The notes under the pieces were generated by a model. The model saw only the letters and a list, made by a program, of their open reading frames with translations. It searched no databases and had not been told where the DNA came from. The position numbers and the translations under genes were made by a program. Shown in pieces: positions 1 through 5,509 of a stretch of 8,487 nt of DNA. The DNA is from an uncultured Burkholderiales Genera incertae sedis bacterium (lineage in GTDB: Bacteria > Pseudomonadota > Gammaproteobacteria > Burkholderiales > Eutrophovitaceae), in assembly GCA_905479505.1 (NCBI GenBank), contig CAJQMS010000071.1, positions 1-8,487 of the forward strand, given 5' to 3'. Position 1 is the stretch's first letter. Every line of letters starts with the position of its first letter.

Positions 1-109
1 CGGTCGGGCGGACGCATTGTTGGCTGCTAGCGTTTTCCATTACGGCGAGTTGTCTGTGAGGGAAGTAAAAGAAACTATGTCTCAGGCCGGGATCGAGGTC
101 CGACTGTGA
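1..109 (+). CDS. hisF: HisF, imidazole glycerol phosphate synthase cyclase subunit (3' end only)
   Basis: This is the C-terminal 35 residues of a protein that begins outside the window, read from base 2 and ending in TGA at 107-109. The residues [16 protein letters not shown] match the end of the HisF (beta/alpha)8 barrel, where ADA-LAAS-FH-GE is strongly conserved, and the tail ends GIEVRL as is usual for the family. HisF cyclises PRFAR, using ammonia supplied by HisH, to imidazole glycerol phosphate and AICAR. The stop overlaps the GTG start of hisI by four bases (GTGA), which implies translational coupling in a his operon entering from the left. Assignment rests on a short fragment but is supported by the following hisI-hisE pair. 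Confidence 0.9.
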   Translation, partial: GRADALLAASVFHYGELSVREVKETMSQAGIEVRL

Positions 110-498
110 TTGAAGAATTGTTGTCTTCCATTAAATGGAATAGTGATGGTCTTGTTACTGTGGTTGTTCAGGATGAGAAGGAAGGAAAAGTCCTAATGGT
201 CGCTTGGGCAAATGAGGAGGCTATCGCTAAATCACTACTCGAAGGTCGAGCTTGTTTTTGGTCGCGGTCTAGAAAGGCATTGTGGCTTAAGGGTGAATCC
301 TCGGGGCACTATCAGGTTATTAAGGACATATATTTAGATTGCGATGGAGATTCGTTAGTTTTTAAAGTTGAGCAAGTCGGTGGTATCGCTTGTCATACCG
401 GTCGCAATAGTTGTTTTTATAAGAAGCTTAATAAAAGTCAATGGGTTACCAGTGAACCTGTGATTAAAAAGCAAGAAGATATTTACGGAAAATCATGA
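106..498 (+). CDS. hisI: HisI, phosphoribosyl-AMP cyclohydrolase
   Basis: A 130-residue stand-alone cyclohydrolase that hydrolyses the adenine ring of phosphoribosyl-AMP to give ProFAR, the third step of histidine biosynthesis, in the cytoplasm. Family hallmarks are all visible: [10 protein letters not shown] (30-39), the FWSRSR-LW-KGE-SGH stretch (51-68), the metal-binding DCDGD (78-82) and [15 protein letters not shown] (90-104). The predicted zinc cysteines are C79, C96 and C103, and the predicted magnesium aspartates are D78, D80 and D82. The start is GTG at 106, overlapping the hisF stop, with CGAGG at 94-98 as ribosome binding site inside hisF. It is not fused to HisE, unlike the enterobacterial bifunctional protein. 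It overlaps hisE by four bases (ATGA), so the two probably make consecutive enzymes from one message. Confidence 0.97.
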   Translation: MIEELLSSIKWNSDGLVTVVVQDEKEGKVLMVAWANEEAIAKSLLEGRACFWSRSRKALWLKGESSGHYQVIKDIYLDCDGDSLVFKVEQVGGIACHTGRNSCFYKKLNKSQWVTSEPVIKKQEDIYGKS

Positions 499-812
499 AT
501 GAATTAGAAATTTTTAATCGGCTTCAGGATTTAATTGCTGCGCGAAAGTCGGCGACGTCGAAGGCCTCATATACCCGCAGCCTATTCGAAAAAGGACACG
601 ATCATCTGCTCAAGAAATTCGGGGAGGAGGCTATTGAGGTAGTGATGGCGTCGAAGGACAATAACTCAAAACATCTTGTGCGTGAGTTAGCAGATTTATG
701 GTTTCATTCGTTAGTTCTGATGGGTTACCACAATATAACTATGGATGACATTGCGTCAGAGCTTGAAAGGCGCGAGGGAGTATCTGGGCTTGAAGAAAAA
801 GCGAGCCGATAA
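495..812 (+). CDS. hisE: HisE, phosphoribosyl-ATP pyrophosphatase
   Basis: A 105-residue all-alpha MazG-like pyrophosphohydrolase that converts phosphoribosyl-ATP to phosphoribosyl-AMP plus pyrophosphate, the step directly before HisI. The HisE signature is present: SYT-SLFEKG (25-34), LLKKFGEEAIEVVMA (38-52) and RELADLWFH (64-71). The expected metal-binding acidic residues are E44, E45, E48, E65 and D68. Length is typical of a stand-alone HisE. The ATG at 495 overlaps the hisI stop codon, with CGGAA at 486-490 as a modest ribosome binding site, so translation is probably coupled. This is the last histidine gene in the window; 15 bases separate it from hinT. Confidence 0.96.
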   Translation: MNELEIFNRLQDLIAARKSATSKASYTRSLFEKGHDHLLKKFGEEAIEVVMASKDNNSKHLVRELADLWFHSLVLMGYHNITMDDIASELERREGVSGLEEKASR

Positions 813-827
813 AAAGGGTATTTAGGG

Positions 828-1196
828 ATGTCACTTGAGTGTATCTTCTGTAAGATTGTTGCGGGTGAGATTCCTAGCGACAAGGTGTTTGAGGATGATG
901 AACTGTACGTCTTTAAGGACATTCATCCACAGGCTCCTGTGCATCTATTGATAATCCCTAAGAAGCATATAAGTTCACTTGCGGATGTTGCCGAAGAGGA
1001 TTATGGTCTGTTGGGTAGAATGTTAGGAAAGGCGCATTTTTTTGCGTCGGAAATGGGTTTAAAAAATGGATTTAGAACGATCATAAATACTGGGGAAGTT
1101 GGTCGTCAGGATGTGTTTCATTTGCATATCCATCTATTAGGTGGTGACACACCTCTTCCCCCGATGATTTATAGAACGAAGCAAATTACAGATTAG
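828..1196 (+). CDS. hinT: HIT-family (HinT-like) purine nucleoside phosphoramidase
   Basis: A 122-residue histidine-triad protein. The N-terminal CIFCKIVAGEIPS (5-17) and the HPQAPVHLLIIPKKHI block (33-48) are typical of the HinT/protein kinase C inhibitor branch. The active-site triad is VFHLHIHLLGG, with H98, H100 and H102. H100 is expected to be the nucleophile that forms the AMP-enzyme intermediate. Characterised HinT enzymes hydrolyse AMP-lysine and other adenosine phosphoramidates; the physiological substrate is not settled. The two N-terminal cysteines (C5, C8) recall the zinc site seen in some HIT proteins, but the matching histidine ligands were not verified. AAAGGG at 813-818 is the ribosome binding site. 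It sits between hisE and tatA in the same direction with gaps of about 15 bases, so it is almost certainly in the operon. Confidence 0.93.
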   Translation: MSLECIFCKIVAGEIPSDKVFEDDELYVFKDIHPQAPVHLLIIPKKHISSLADVAEEDYGLLGRMLGKAHFFASEMGLKNGFRTIINTGEVGRQDVFHLHIHLLGGDTPLPPMIYRTKQITD

Positions 1197-1210
1197 ATTG
1201 AGGAGTTAGT

Positions 1211-1444
1211 ATGATGATGGGATCTTTTAGCATTTGGCACTGGGTTATTGTTTTAGTTGTGGTGGTTCTTGTGTTCGGTACCAAAAAACTGGGTAGTATG
1301 GGGTCGGACTTGGGGAAGGCGGTTAAAGGATTTAAAGATGGGGTGAAAGTCAATGAGGAAGACGCCAAAAAGACTGAGTTGAACGACAAGAATGAAACTA
1401 GCACCGTTATTGATTCGGAGACTAAAGACAGCTCTAAGGTTTAG
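1211..1444 (+). CDS. tatA: TatA, twin-arginine translocase pore-forming subunit
   Basis: A 77-residue protein with the TatA plan: a short N-terminus (SFSIWHW), one membrane helix (about residues 10-22), the FGTKKL hinge, an amphipathic helix ([14 protein letters not shown], about 31-44), and a charged, unstructured tail. TatA oligomerises at TatBC-substrate complexes to let folded, twin-arginine-signal proteins cross the inner membrane. The gene begins with three consecutive in-frame ATG codons (1211, 1214, 1217). TGAGGA at 1199-1204 is the ribosome binding site. Its spacing suits the first or second ATG, although many relatives start MGSFSIWHW, which corresponds to the third. The [14 protein letters not shown] wording separates it from TatB, which follows. 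Confidence 0.95.
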   Translation: MMMGSFSIWHWVIVLVVVVLVFGTKKLGSMGSDLGKAVKGFKDGVKVNEEDAKKTELNDKNETSTVIDSETKDSSKV

Positions 1445-1476
1445 GTTGTTCACTCAAAGATCGATCAGGCCACAGT

Positions 1477-2115
1477 ATGTTTAATTTTGGCATCACAGAA
1501 ATTATGTTGATCGCGGTCATCGGGCTCGTGGTCATTGGTCCCGAGCGTCTCCCAAAGGTAGCGCGTACGTTAGGACACATGTTCGGCCGCATGCAGCGCT
1601 ATGTCTCCGATGTAAAATCGGACATCAGTAAAGAGATGCAGTTAGAGGAACTTAAATCTTTGCAAAAGACCATGCAAGAGACTGCTGAGGAGGTTCAGGA
1701 GAGTGTGTCGCAGCAAGTTAATTTCATTGAGACCGAAATTAAAGATGCAGATAAGGGCTTACAACAGACCGTAAAAGACGGGTTGAAGGGGGCCGGTGAT
1801 GTCGTTCATAAGAATGGTGTCAATCAAATTCAAGTGAAACCGACTGTCGAGCCTCATTCCACTAGCGGCGCCTCAGAAGATGAGCCGCGTCTTGAAGTTG
1901 AGGTGGAAGACGAGGCAAAGCATGAAGGTGATGAAATCATTGCTGCTGATGAGGACAAACAAGAAACTCAAGGAATTAACCTTGCTGAGGGCCTTGGTTT
2001 TGGATCTGTATCTGGAGATAAAGACAAAGTAGATGACGGGACGGACAAGGCTAATACGAGTCCATCAGAAGGCGATCAATCAACCAAGACTAAAAACAAT
2101 AGCGAGGTCACTTGA
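1477..2115 (+). CDS. tatB: TatB, twin-arginine translocase receptor subunit
   Basis: A 212-residue TatB. The N-terminus MFNFGITEIMLIAVIGLVVI holds the membrane helix, with the conserved polar E8. It is followed by the GPERLP hinge (21-26) and an amphipathic helix VARTLGHMFGRMQRYVSDVK (28-47). Residues about 50-100 are rich in Glu, Lys and Gln and look helical or coiled-coil. The rest, from about 125 to the end, is strongly acidic and low-complexity (for example EDEPRLEVEVEDEAKHEGDE), which makes this longer than the roughly 170-residue E. coli protein. TatB with TatC forms the receptor for twin-arginine signal peptides. The start ATG has only a weak AGG at 1467-1469 upstream. The gap to tatA is 32 bases with no terminator, so the genes should be co-transcribed. 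Confidence 0.95.
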   Translation: MFNFGITEIMLIAVIGLVVIGPERLPKVARTLGHMFGRMQRYVSDVKSDISKEMQLEELKSLQKTMQETAEEVQESVSQQVNFIETEIKDADKGLQQTVKDGLKGAGDVVHKNGVNQIQVKPTVEPHSTSGASEDEPRLEVEVEDEAKHEGDEIIAADEDKQETQGINLAEGLGFGSVSGDKDKVDDGTDKANTSPSEGDQSTKTKNNSEVT

Positions 2116-2160
2116 AGAATTTGTTTTTATTTGGCATGCCTCTGCACGAAGGGACTTCTT

Positions 2161-2904
2161 GTGAAGGGTAGTGAGGGCTTCATAACTCATTTAATCGAGC
2201 TGAGAGATCGTCTTTTAAAGGCCATGGCAGCTCTTTTTATTGTGTTTTTTATCCTCTTCTATTGGGCTAGAGATATTTATTCTCTGCTAGCGGCCCCGCT
2301 AATTGCCGCATTGCCAGAAGGGGCAACGATGATCGCTGTTGAGGTCGCGGCACCATTCTTTGTGCCAGTCAAGGTAACGCTTTTTGCCTCGTTAGTAGTG
2401 GCCTTGCCCTTTGTTTTATATCAAATATGGGCGTTCATAGCTCCCGGTCTTTACAAGCATGAGAAGCGGCTGGTTGTTCCGTTGATCGCCACAAGCACGA
2501 TGCTATTTTTGATTGGTTGTTTATTTGCATACCTTATTGTTTTCCCCACCGTATTTCACTTTGTTGCCGCTTTTACGCCAGAGGGCGTGGAGATGAATAC
2601 GGACATTCAAAAGTATTTTGATTTTGTTCTGACGATATTTCTTGCCTTTGGTCTCGCGTTTGAGACCCCTATAGCCGTTGTGATTTTGACGAGAATGGGC
2701 ATCGTTAGCATTGAAAAACTCAAAGAGTCAAGGCCTTATGTGATTGTCGGTGCTTTCGTGATTGCGGCTATTTTTACTCCACCCGATGTAATATCTCAGT
2801 TGTTATTGGCTTTTCCGATTTGGATACTTTACGAGGTAGGTTTATTTATTTCAGGTATTCTAGAGAAAAAATCGCTCAAGAAAGATCAGGTTGAGGATTC
2901 GTGA
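2161..2904 (+). CDS. tatC: TatC, twin-arginine translocase signal-recognition subunit
   Basis: TatC is the six-helix membrane protein that binds the twin-arginine signal peptide. I place the start at GTG 2161, giving 247 residues and an N-terminus (KGSEGFITHLIELRDRLL) that lines up with the family. GAAGGGA at 2148-2154 is a good ribosome binding site six bases ahead. An in-frame TTG at 2131 would add ten residues without homology and lacks such a site. Conserved features are E13 in HLIELR, LYQIWAFIAPGLYKHEKR (86-103) with the signal-binding E101, the FETP glutamate E168, and GAFVIAAIFTPPDVISQ (197-213). Approximate membrane helices are 20-38, 70-92, 105-130, 154-175, 193-208 and 212-232. The tail is short and charged. 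The gene closes the tat cluster; no clear intrinsic terminator follows it. Confidence 0.95.
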   Translation: MKGSEGFITHLIELRDRLLKAMAALFIVFFILFYWARDIYSLLAAPLIAALPEGATMIAVEVAAPFFVPVKVTLFASLVVALPFVLYQIWAFIAPGLYKHEKRLVVPLIATSTMLFLIGCLFAYLIVFPTVFHFVAAFTPEGVEMNTDIQKYFDFVLTIFLAFGLAFETPIAVVILTRMGIVSIEKLKESRPYVIVGAFVIAAIFTPPDVISQLLLAFPIWILYEVGLFISGILEKKSLKKDQVEDS

Positions 2905-2940
2905 ACTACGGACCGGCCTTAACCATATTCGCGGCTTATA

Positions 2941-2969
2941 TTGACACCGAATACTCGTCATTATAAAAT
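2941..2969 (+). promoter_or_regulatory. Sigma-70 promoter of the rplM-rpsI operon
   Basis: A perfect -35 box TTGACA (2941-2946) is separated by 17 bases from a -10 box TAAAAT (2964-2969, 5 of 6 consensus bases). An overlapping TATAAA at 2962-2967 would give a 15-base spacer. The predicted transcription start is near 2976. The discriminator after the -10 is GC-rich (TCGGCCCC), a feature linked to ppGpp/DksA-sensitive promoters of the translation machinery. It lies in the only sizeable gap between tatC and rplM, as expected for an independently controlled ribosomal protein operon. Confidence 0.75.
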
Positions 2970-3001
2970 TCGGCCCCTTCGCTAGCATTTGGCTGGCTAC
3001 A

Positions 3002-3013
3002 GTGTACGTACAC
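3002..3013. repeat. 12-bp perfect palindrome in the rplM leader
   Basis: GTGTACGTACAC is fully self-complementary and lies between the predicted transcription start (about 2976) and the rplM start codon (3028), just ahead of the weak CGGA ribosome binding site at 3018-3021. In RNA it could form a small hairpin or dimerise; in DNA it could be a dimer-binding site. E. coli L13 is reported to repress its own operon through the mRNA leader, so a feedback role is possible but unproven here. Confidence 0.5.
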
Positions 3014-3027
3014 AACACGGATTTAGA

Positions 3028-3456
3028 ATGAAAACTATTAGCGCGAAAGACAGTGAAATCGACCGTACTTGGTACGTGGTTGATGCGAAAGATAAGGTGC
3101 TTGGTCGTATCGCAACGGAAATTGCGAGAAGGCTCAGAGGTAAACATAAGCCAATTTATACGTCACATGTAGATACTGGTGATTTTGTGGTTGTTGTGAA
3201 CGCCGGAGAGATCAAAGTCACAGGCAACAAGGCTAAAGATAAGAAATACTATCGCCATAGTGGGTATCCAGGAGGCTTGTATGAAACTAGCTTCGAAAAA
3301 ATGCAAGACAAGTTCCCTGGGAGGGCGCTTGAGTTAGCGGTCAAGGGGATGTTGCCTAAAGGACCACTTGGCTACGCAATGATAAAGAAGTTGAAAGTAT
3401 ATCCTGGGGCGGACCATCCGCACACTGCGCAGCAGCCCCAGGCTTTAGAATTATAA
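3028..3456 (+). CDS. rplM: 50S ribosomal protein L13
   Basis: A 142-residue protein, the same length as E. coli L13 and close to it throughout: MKT-SAK start, [28 protein letters not shown] (13-41), [13 protein letters not shown] (47-59), [20 protein letters not shown] (64-83) and the family signature [19 protein letters not shown] (104-127). It binds 23S rRNA early in large-subunit assembly. The ATG at 3028 is chosen because the family begins MKT. The in-frame extension back to TTG 2989 would add 13 residues with no homology and lies within the predicted leader. The ribosome binding site (CGGA) is weak, which fits translational control. It has its own promoter upstream and is followed after 11 bases by rpsI. 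Confidence 0.97.
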   Translation: MKTISAKDSEIDRTWYVVDAKDKVLGRIATEIARRLRGKHKPIYTSHVDTGDFVVVVNAGEIKVTGNKAKDKKYYRHSGYPGGLYETSFEKMQDKFPGRALELAVKGMLPKGPLGYAMIKKLKVYPGADHPHTAQQPQALEL

Positions 3457-3467
3457 AAGGGTAAATT

Positions 3468-3866
3468 ATGGCTTACGTAAATCAGTCCAATTACGGAACT
3501 GGCAGGAGAAAAGCTTCAGTAGCTAGGGTTTATATTAAACCTGGTTCAGGCAATATTGTTGTAAACAAAAAGCCTCTAGACCAATTTTTCTCTAGAGAAA
3601 CAGGCCGCATGCTGGTCCGACAGCCTTTGGAGGTAACTGAATTGTTATCTACCTTTGATATCAACGTTAATGTCGCGGGTGGTGGTGAAACTGGTCAGGC
3701 TGGTGCTGTGCGGCATGGTATTGCTCGTGCTTTAGTGGATTACGACGCCTCGTTAAAGCCGGCTCTGCGCCAAGCGGGTTTGATTACCAGAGACGCTCGA
3801 GAGGTCGAGCGTAAAAAGGTTGGTCTTAAGAAGGCTCGTCGTCGGCCTCAGTTTTCAAAGCGGTAA
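3468..3866 (+). CDS. rpsI: 30S ribosomal protein S9
   Basis: A 132-residue S9 with the conserved [18 protein letters not shown] (9-26), [13 protein letters not shown] (43-55), [19 protein letters not shown] (71-89) and a highly basic tail ending RRRPQFSKR. The C-terminal Ser-Lys-Arg reaches into the small-subunit P site and contacts peptidyl-tRNA. It is two residues longer than the E. coli protein, both at the variable N-terminus. AAGGG at 3457-3461 is a good ribosome binding site. It pairs with rplM as in nearly all bacteria, and a strong terminator follows 20 bases after the stop. Confidence 0.98.
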   Translation: MAYVNQSNYGTGRRKASVARVYIKPGSGNIVVNKKPLDQFFSRETGRMLVRQPLEVTELLSTFDINVNVAGGGETGQAGAVRHGIARALVDYDASLKPALRQAGLITRDAREVERKKVGLKKARRRPQFSKR

Positions 3867-3885
3867 CTCTATATTTGGTTATTTG

Positions 3886-3913
3886 AAAGAGGCCGCTTTA
3901 TGCGGCCTTTTTT
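3886..3913 (+). terminator. Intrinsic terminator of rplM-rpsI
   Basis: AGGCCGC (3890-3896), loop TTTAT, GCGGCCT (3902-3908), running into six T residues (3908-3913). The A residues before the stem pair with the T tract and could extend it, which may allow some function on the opposite strand. Position directly after rpsI and the textbook form make this the operon end. Confidence 0.93.
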
Positions 3914-3967
3914 GTATTGAGCTTATTATATAGTTGCGACAGAACCTTATATCGAATCGAGAGACTT

Positions 3968-5002
3968 ATGCTAAAAGTTGGAGTTGTTGGAGGAACTGGT
4001 TACACCGGCGTCGAGCTAATGAGGCTGTTAAATGGGCATCCAGAGGCTGACATCGGCGTAATTACCTCCAGATCAGAAGAAGGAAAAACGGTAGGAGAGG
4101 TATTCCCCAGTTTGCGAGGTCATGTTGATCTGGCGTATGAAAGCCCCTCTGCTCTTGGGTTGTTCGATTGCGATGTGGTGTTTTTTGCGACTCCTCATGG
4201 TGTGGCGATGGGGCAAGCTGAGGAGTTGATATCTAACGGGGTTCGCGTGATTGATTTGGCGGCAGACTTTAGAATGAAAAACTTGAATGAGTGGGAAAAA
4301 TGGTACGGAACTGACCACGCCGCAAAGCACTTGCTTGCCGAATCTGTGTACGGATTACCCGAGATTAATAGAGAGGAAATCAAGTCTGCCAGAATCGTTG
4401 GAAATCCAGGTTGTTATGCAACGGCTATCGAGCTGGGATTTGCTCCGCTTCTGTCATCCCAGCTAATAGACCGCTCATCTTTGATCGCAGATGCGAAATC
4501 TGGAGTCAGCGGTGCTGGTCGTAAGGAGGATTTAGGAATTATATACTCCGAGGTTGGGGATAATTTTAAGGCTTATGGTTTGGCCGGTCATCGACATCAT
4601 CCAGAAATAGTAGAAACGCTAAATAGTTTACCAGGCGGTGATGTGAAACTTAGGTTTACGCCTCATTTGCTACCTATAAACCGAGGAATTCTAGCTACTT
4701 TATATGCAGATCTAAGCGATACTTCTGAGCGAGATGTGAGAAAAGCTTTTGAAAACTTTTTTGATAACGAGCCATTTGTCGATGTCCTCCCACTGGGGCA
4801 ATTCCCTGACACAAGATCGGTTCGAGGTTCAAATTACTGCAAAATTGGAATCCAAGTTTCAGAGGACAGCCAGTCAGTGCTTGTGGTCTCAGTGCTGGAT
4901 AACTTGGTGAAGGGAGCGGCTGGACAGGCTATTCAGAATATGAACATAATGTTTGAACTCGATGAGAAAATGGGATTAAACGCTCCTGGTCTGTTACCAT
5001 AA
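3968..5002 (+). CDS. argC: ArgC, N-acetyl-gamma-glutamyl-phosphate reductase
   Basis: A 344-residue enzyme of arginine biosynthesis that reduces N-acetyl-glutamyl phosphate with NADPH to the semialdehyde. The Rossmann motif GGTGYTG lies at 8-14 (VGVVGGTGYTGVELMRLL). Further landmarks are FFATPHGVA (72-80), VIDLAADFR (94-102), the catalytic cysteine C149 in GNPGCYATA, AKSGVSGAGR (176-185), the active-site histidine H208 in AGHRHHPEI, and RSVRGSNYCKI near the C-terminus. ATG 3968 is preferred because LKVGVVGGTGYTG is the normal start. An extension of 17 residues to TTG 3917 would begin just after the rpsI terminator and shows no homology. The ribosome binding site (GAGAG near 3959) is weak. I could not resolve a convincing promoter in 3914-3967 or an ArgR-type box. 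No other arg gene is nearby. Confidence 0.96.
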   Translation: MLKVGVVGGTGYTGVELMRLLNGHPEADIGVITSRSEEGKTVGEVFPSLRGHVDLAYESPSALGLFDCDVVFFATPHGVAMGQAEELISNGVRVIDLAADFRMKNLNEWEKWYGTDHAAKHLLAESVYGLPEINREEIKSARIVGNPGCYATAIELGFAPLLSSQLIDRSSLIADAKSGVSGAGRKEDLGIIYSEVGDNFKAYGLAGHRHHPEIVETLNSLPGGDVKLRFTPHLLPINRGILATLYADLSDTSERDVRKAFENFFDNEPFVDVLPLGQFPDTRSVRGSNYCKIGIQVSEDSQSVLVVSVLDNLVKGAAGQAIQNMNIMFELDEKMGLNAPGLLP

Positions 5003-5058
5003 TGCTATTGATAGATGAAACTCGTGATGATTTTTGGTGTCACATACCGAATTATAGT

Positions 5059-5063
5059 GGAGG
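5059..5063 (+). promoter_or_regulatory. Strong ribosome binding site of erpA
   Basis: GGAGG seven bases ahead of ATG 5071 is the best Shine-Dalgarno sequence in the window and fixes the erpA start. The 68-base gap from argC shows no clear terminator, so erpA may be co-transcribed with argC; a separate promoter could not be confirmed. Confidence 0.8.
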
Positions 5064-5070
5064 TTAAATA

Positions 5071-5421
5071 ATGGAAGTCGTGTCCTCAAGTCCGGAACAG
5101 CTGGTTTTTACAGAGTCAGCTGCAAGTAAAGTAAAAGAACTTATTACCGAGGAAGGGAACGCTGACCTTAAGCTAAGAGTGTTCGTGTCTGGCGGCGGAT
5201 GTTCTGGGTTTCAGTACGGCTTCACGTTCGACGAAGAAATTAACGAAGATGATGCACAGGTGGACAAAAACGGAGTTAAGCTTCTTATTGATGCAATGAG
5301 TTACCAATACTTAGCAGGCGCGGAGATCGATTATCAGGACGGCATAGACGGTGCGCAGTTTGTGATCAAGAATCCAAACGCCACGTCAACGTGTGGTTGC
5401 GGATCCTCCTTCTCAGCCTAA
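5071..5421 (+). CDS. erpA: ErpA, A-type iron-sulfur cluster carrier/insertion protein
   Basis: A 116-residue A-type carrier that receives Fe-S clusters from the assembly scaffold and passes them to apo-enzymes, in E. coli including the isoprenoid enzymes IspG and IspH. The three cluster ligands are in place: C44 in [13 protein letters not shown] and C108, C110 in [10 protein letters not shown]. The [14 protein letters not shown] block and [15 protein letters not shown] are typical of ErpA rather than IscA. Size is close to the 114 residues of E. coli ErpA. Its position after argC and ahead of the M23 peptidase/tyrS pair supports the ErpA assignment, since IscA would normally lie in an isc cluster. 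No IscR-type site was recognised upstream. Confidence 0.95.
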   Translation: MEVVSSSPEQLVFTESAASKVKELITEEGNADLKLRVFVSGGGCSGFQYGFTFDEEINEDDAQVDKNGVKLLIDAMSYQYLAGAEIDYQDGIDGAQFVIKNPNATSTCGCGSSFSA

Positions 5422-5435
5422 TTATCTTATTATTT

Positions 5436-5471
5436 ATAGATACATAAATACAAAAATACATAGATAAATAG
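5436..5471. repeat. Imperfect direct repeat in AT-rich convergent gap
   Basis: ATAGATACATAAATAC (5436-5451) and ATACATAGATAAATAG (5456-5471) match at 13 of 16 positions and lie 20 bases apart start to start. The gap 5422-5509 between the convergent erpA and peptidase genes is almost pure A/T in its first half. TATTTAT at 5431-5437 can pair with either ATAAATA copy (5444-5450 or 5464-5470), but these stems lack GC pairs and a T tract, so a standard terminator is not supported. No gene is visible here. Confidence 0.55.
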
Positions 5472-5509
5472 TTAGTCAGTCGAAACTTACACAGCACGGA
5501 CTGTTATCC

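Noticed and set aside
725..922. Minus-strand open frame across the hisE/hinT junction
   Set aside because: It lies opposite two clearly real genes, crosses their boundary, and its translation is serine-rich without a recognisable domain.
1186..1453. Minus-strand open frames opposite tatA
   Set aside because: tatA has full family features and a ribosome binding site; the opposite frames have neither and their sequence mirrors tatA codon bias.
1459..1466. GATCGATC palindrome before tatB
   Set aside because: An eight-base palindrome is expected by chance at this scale and nothing else nearby suggests an operator.
2131..2160. TTG start for tatC ten codons upstream
   Set aside because: The added residues (ACLCTKGLL) have no counterpart in TatC, while GTG 2161 has GAAGGGA at the proper distance.
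2989..3027. N-terminal extension of rplM from TTG 2989
   Set aside because: L13 proteins start at the MKT position, giving the exact family length of 142; the extension lies in the predicted 5' leader.
3917..3967. N-terminal extension of argC from TTG 3917
   Set aside because: It would begin three bases after the terminator T tract and adds 17 non-homologous residues before the standard ArgC start.
5477..5503. CAGTC...GACTG stem as a terminator for erpA or the peptidase
   Set aside because: Five base pairs with a 17-base loop and no T tract on either strand is too weak to call.
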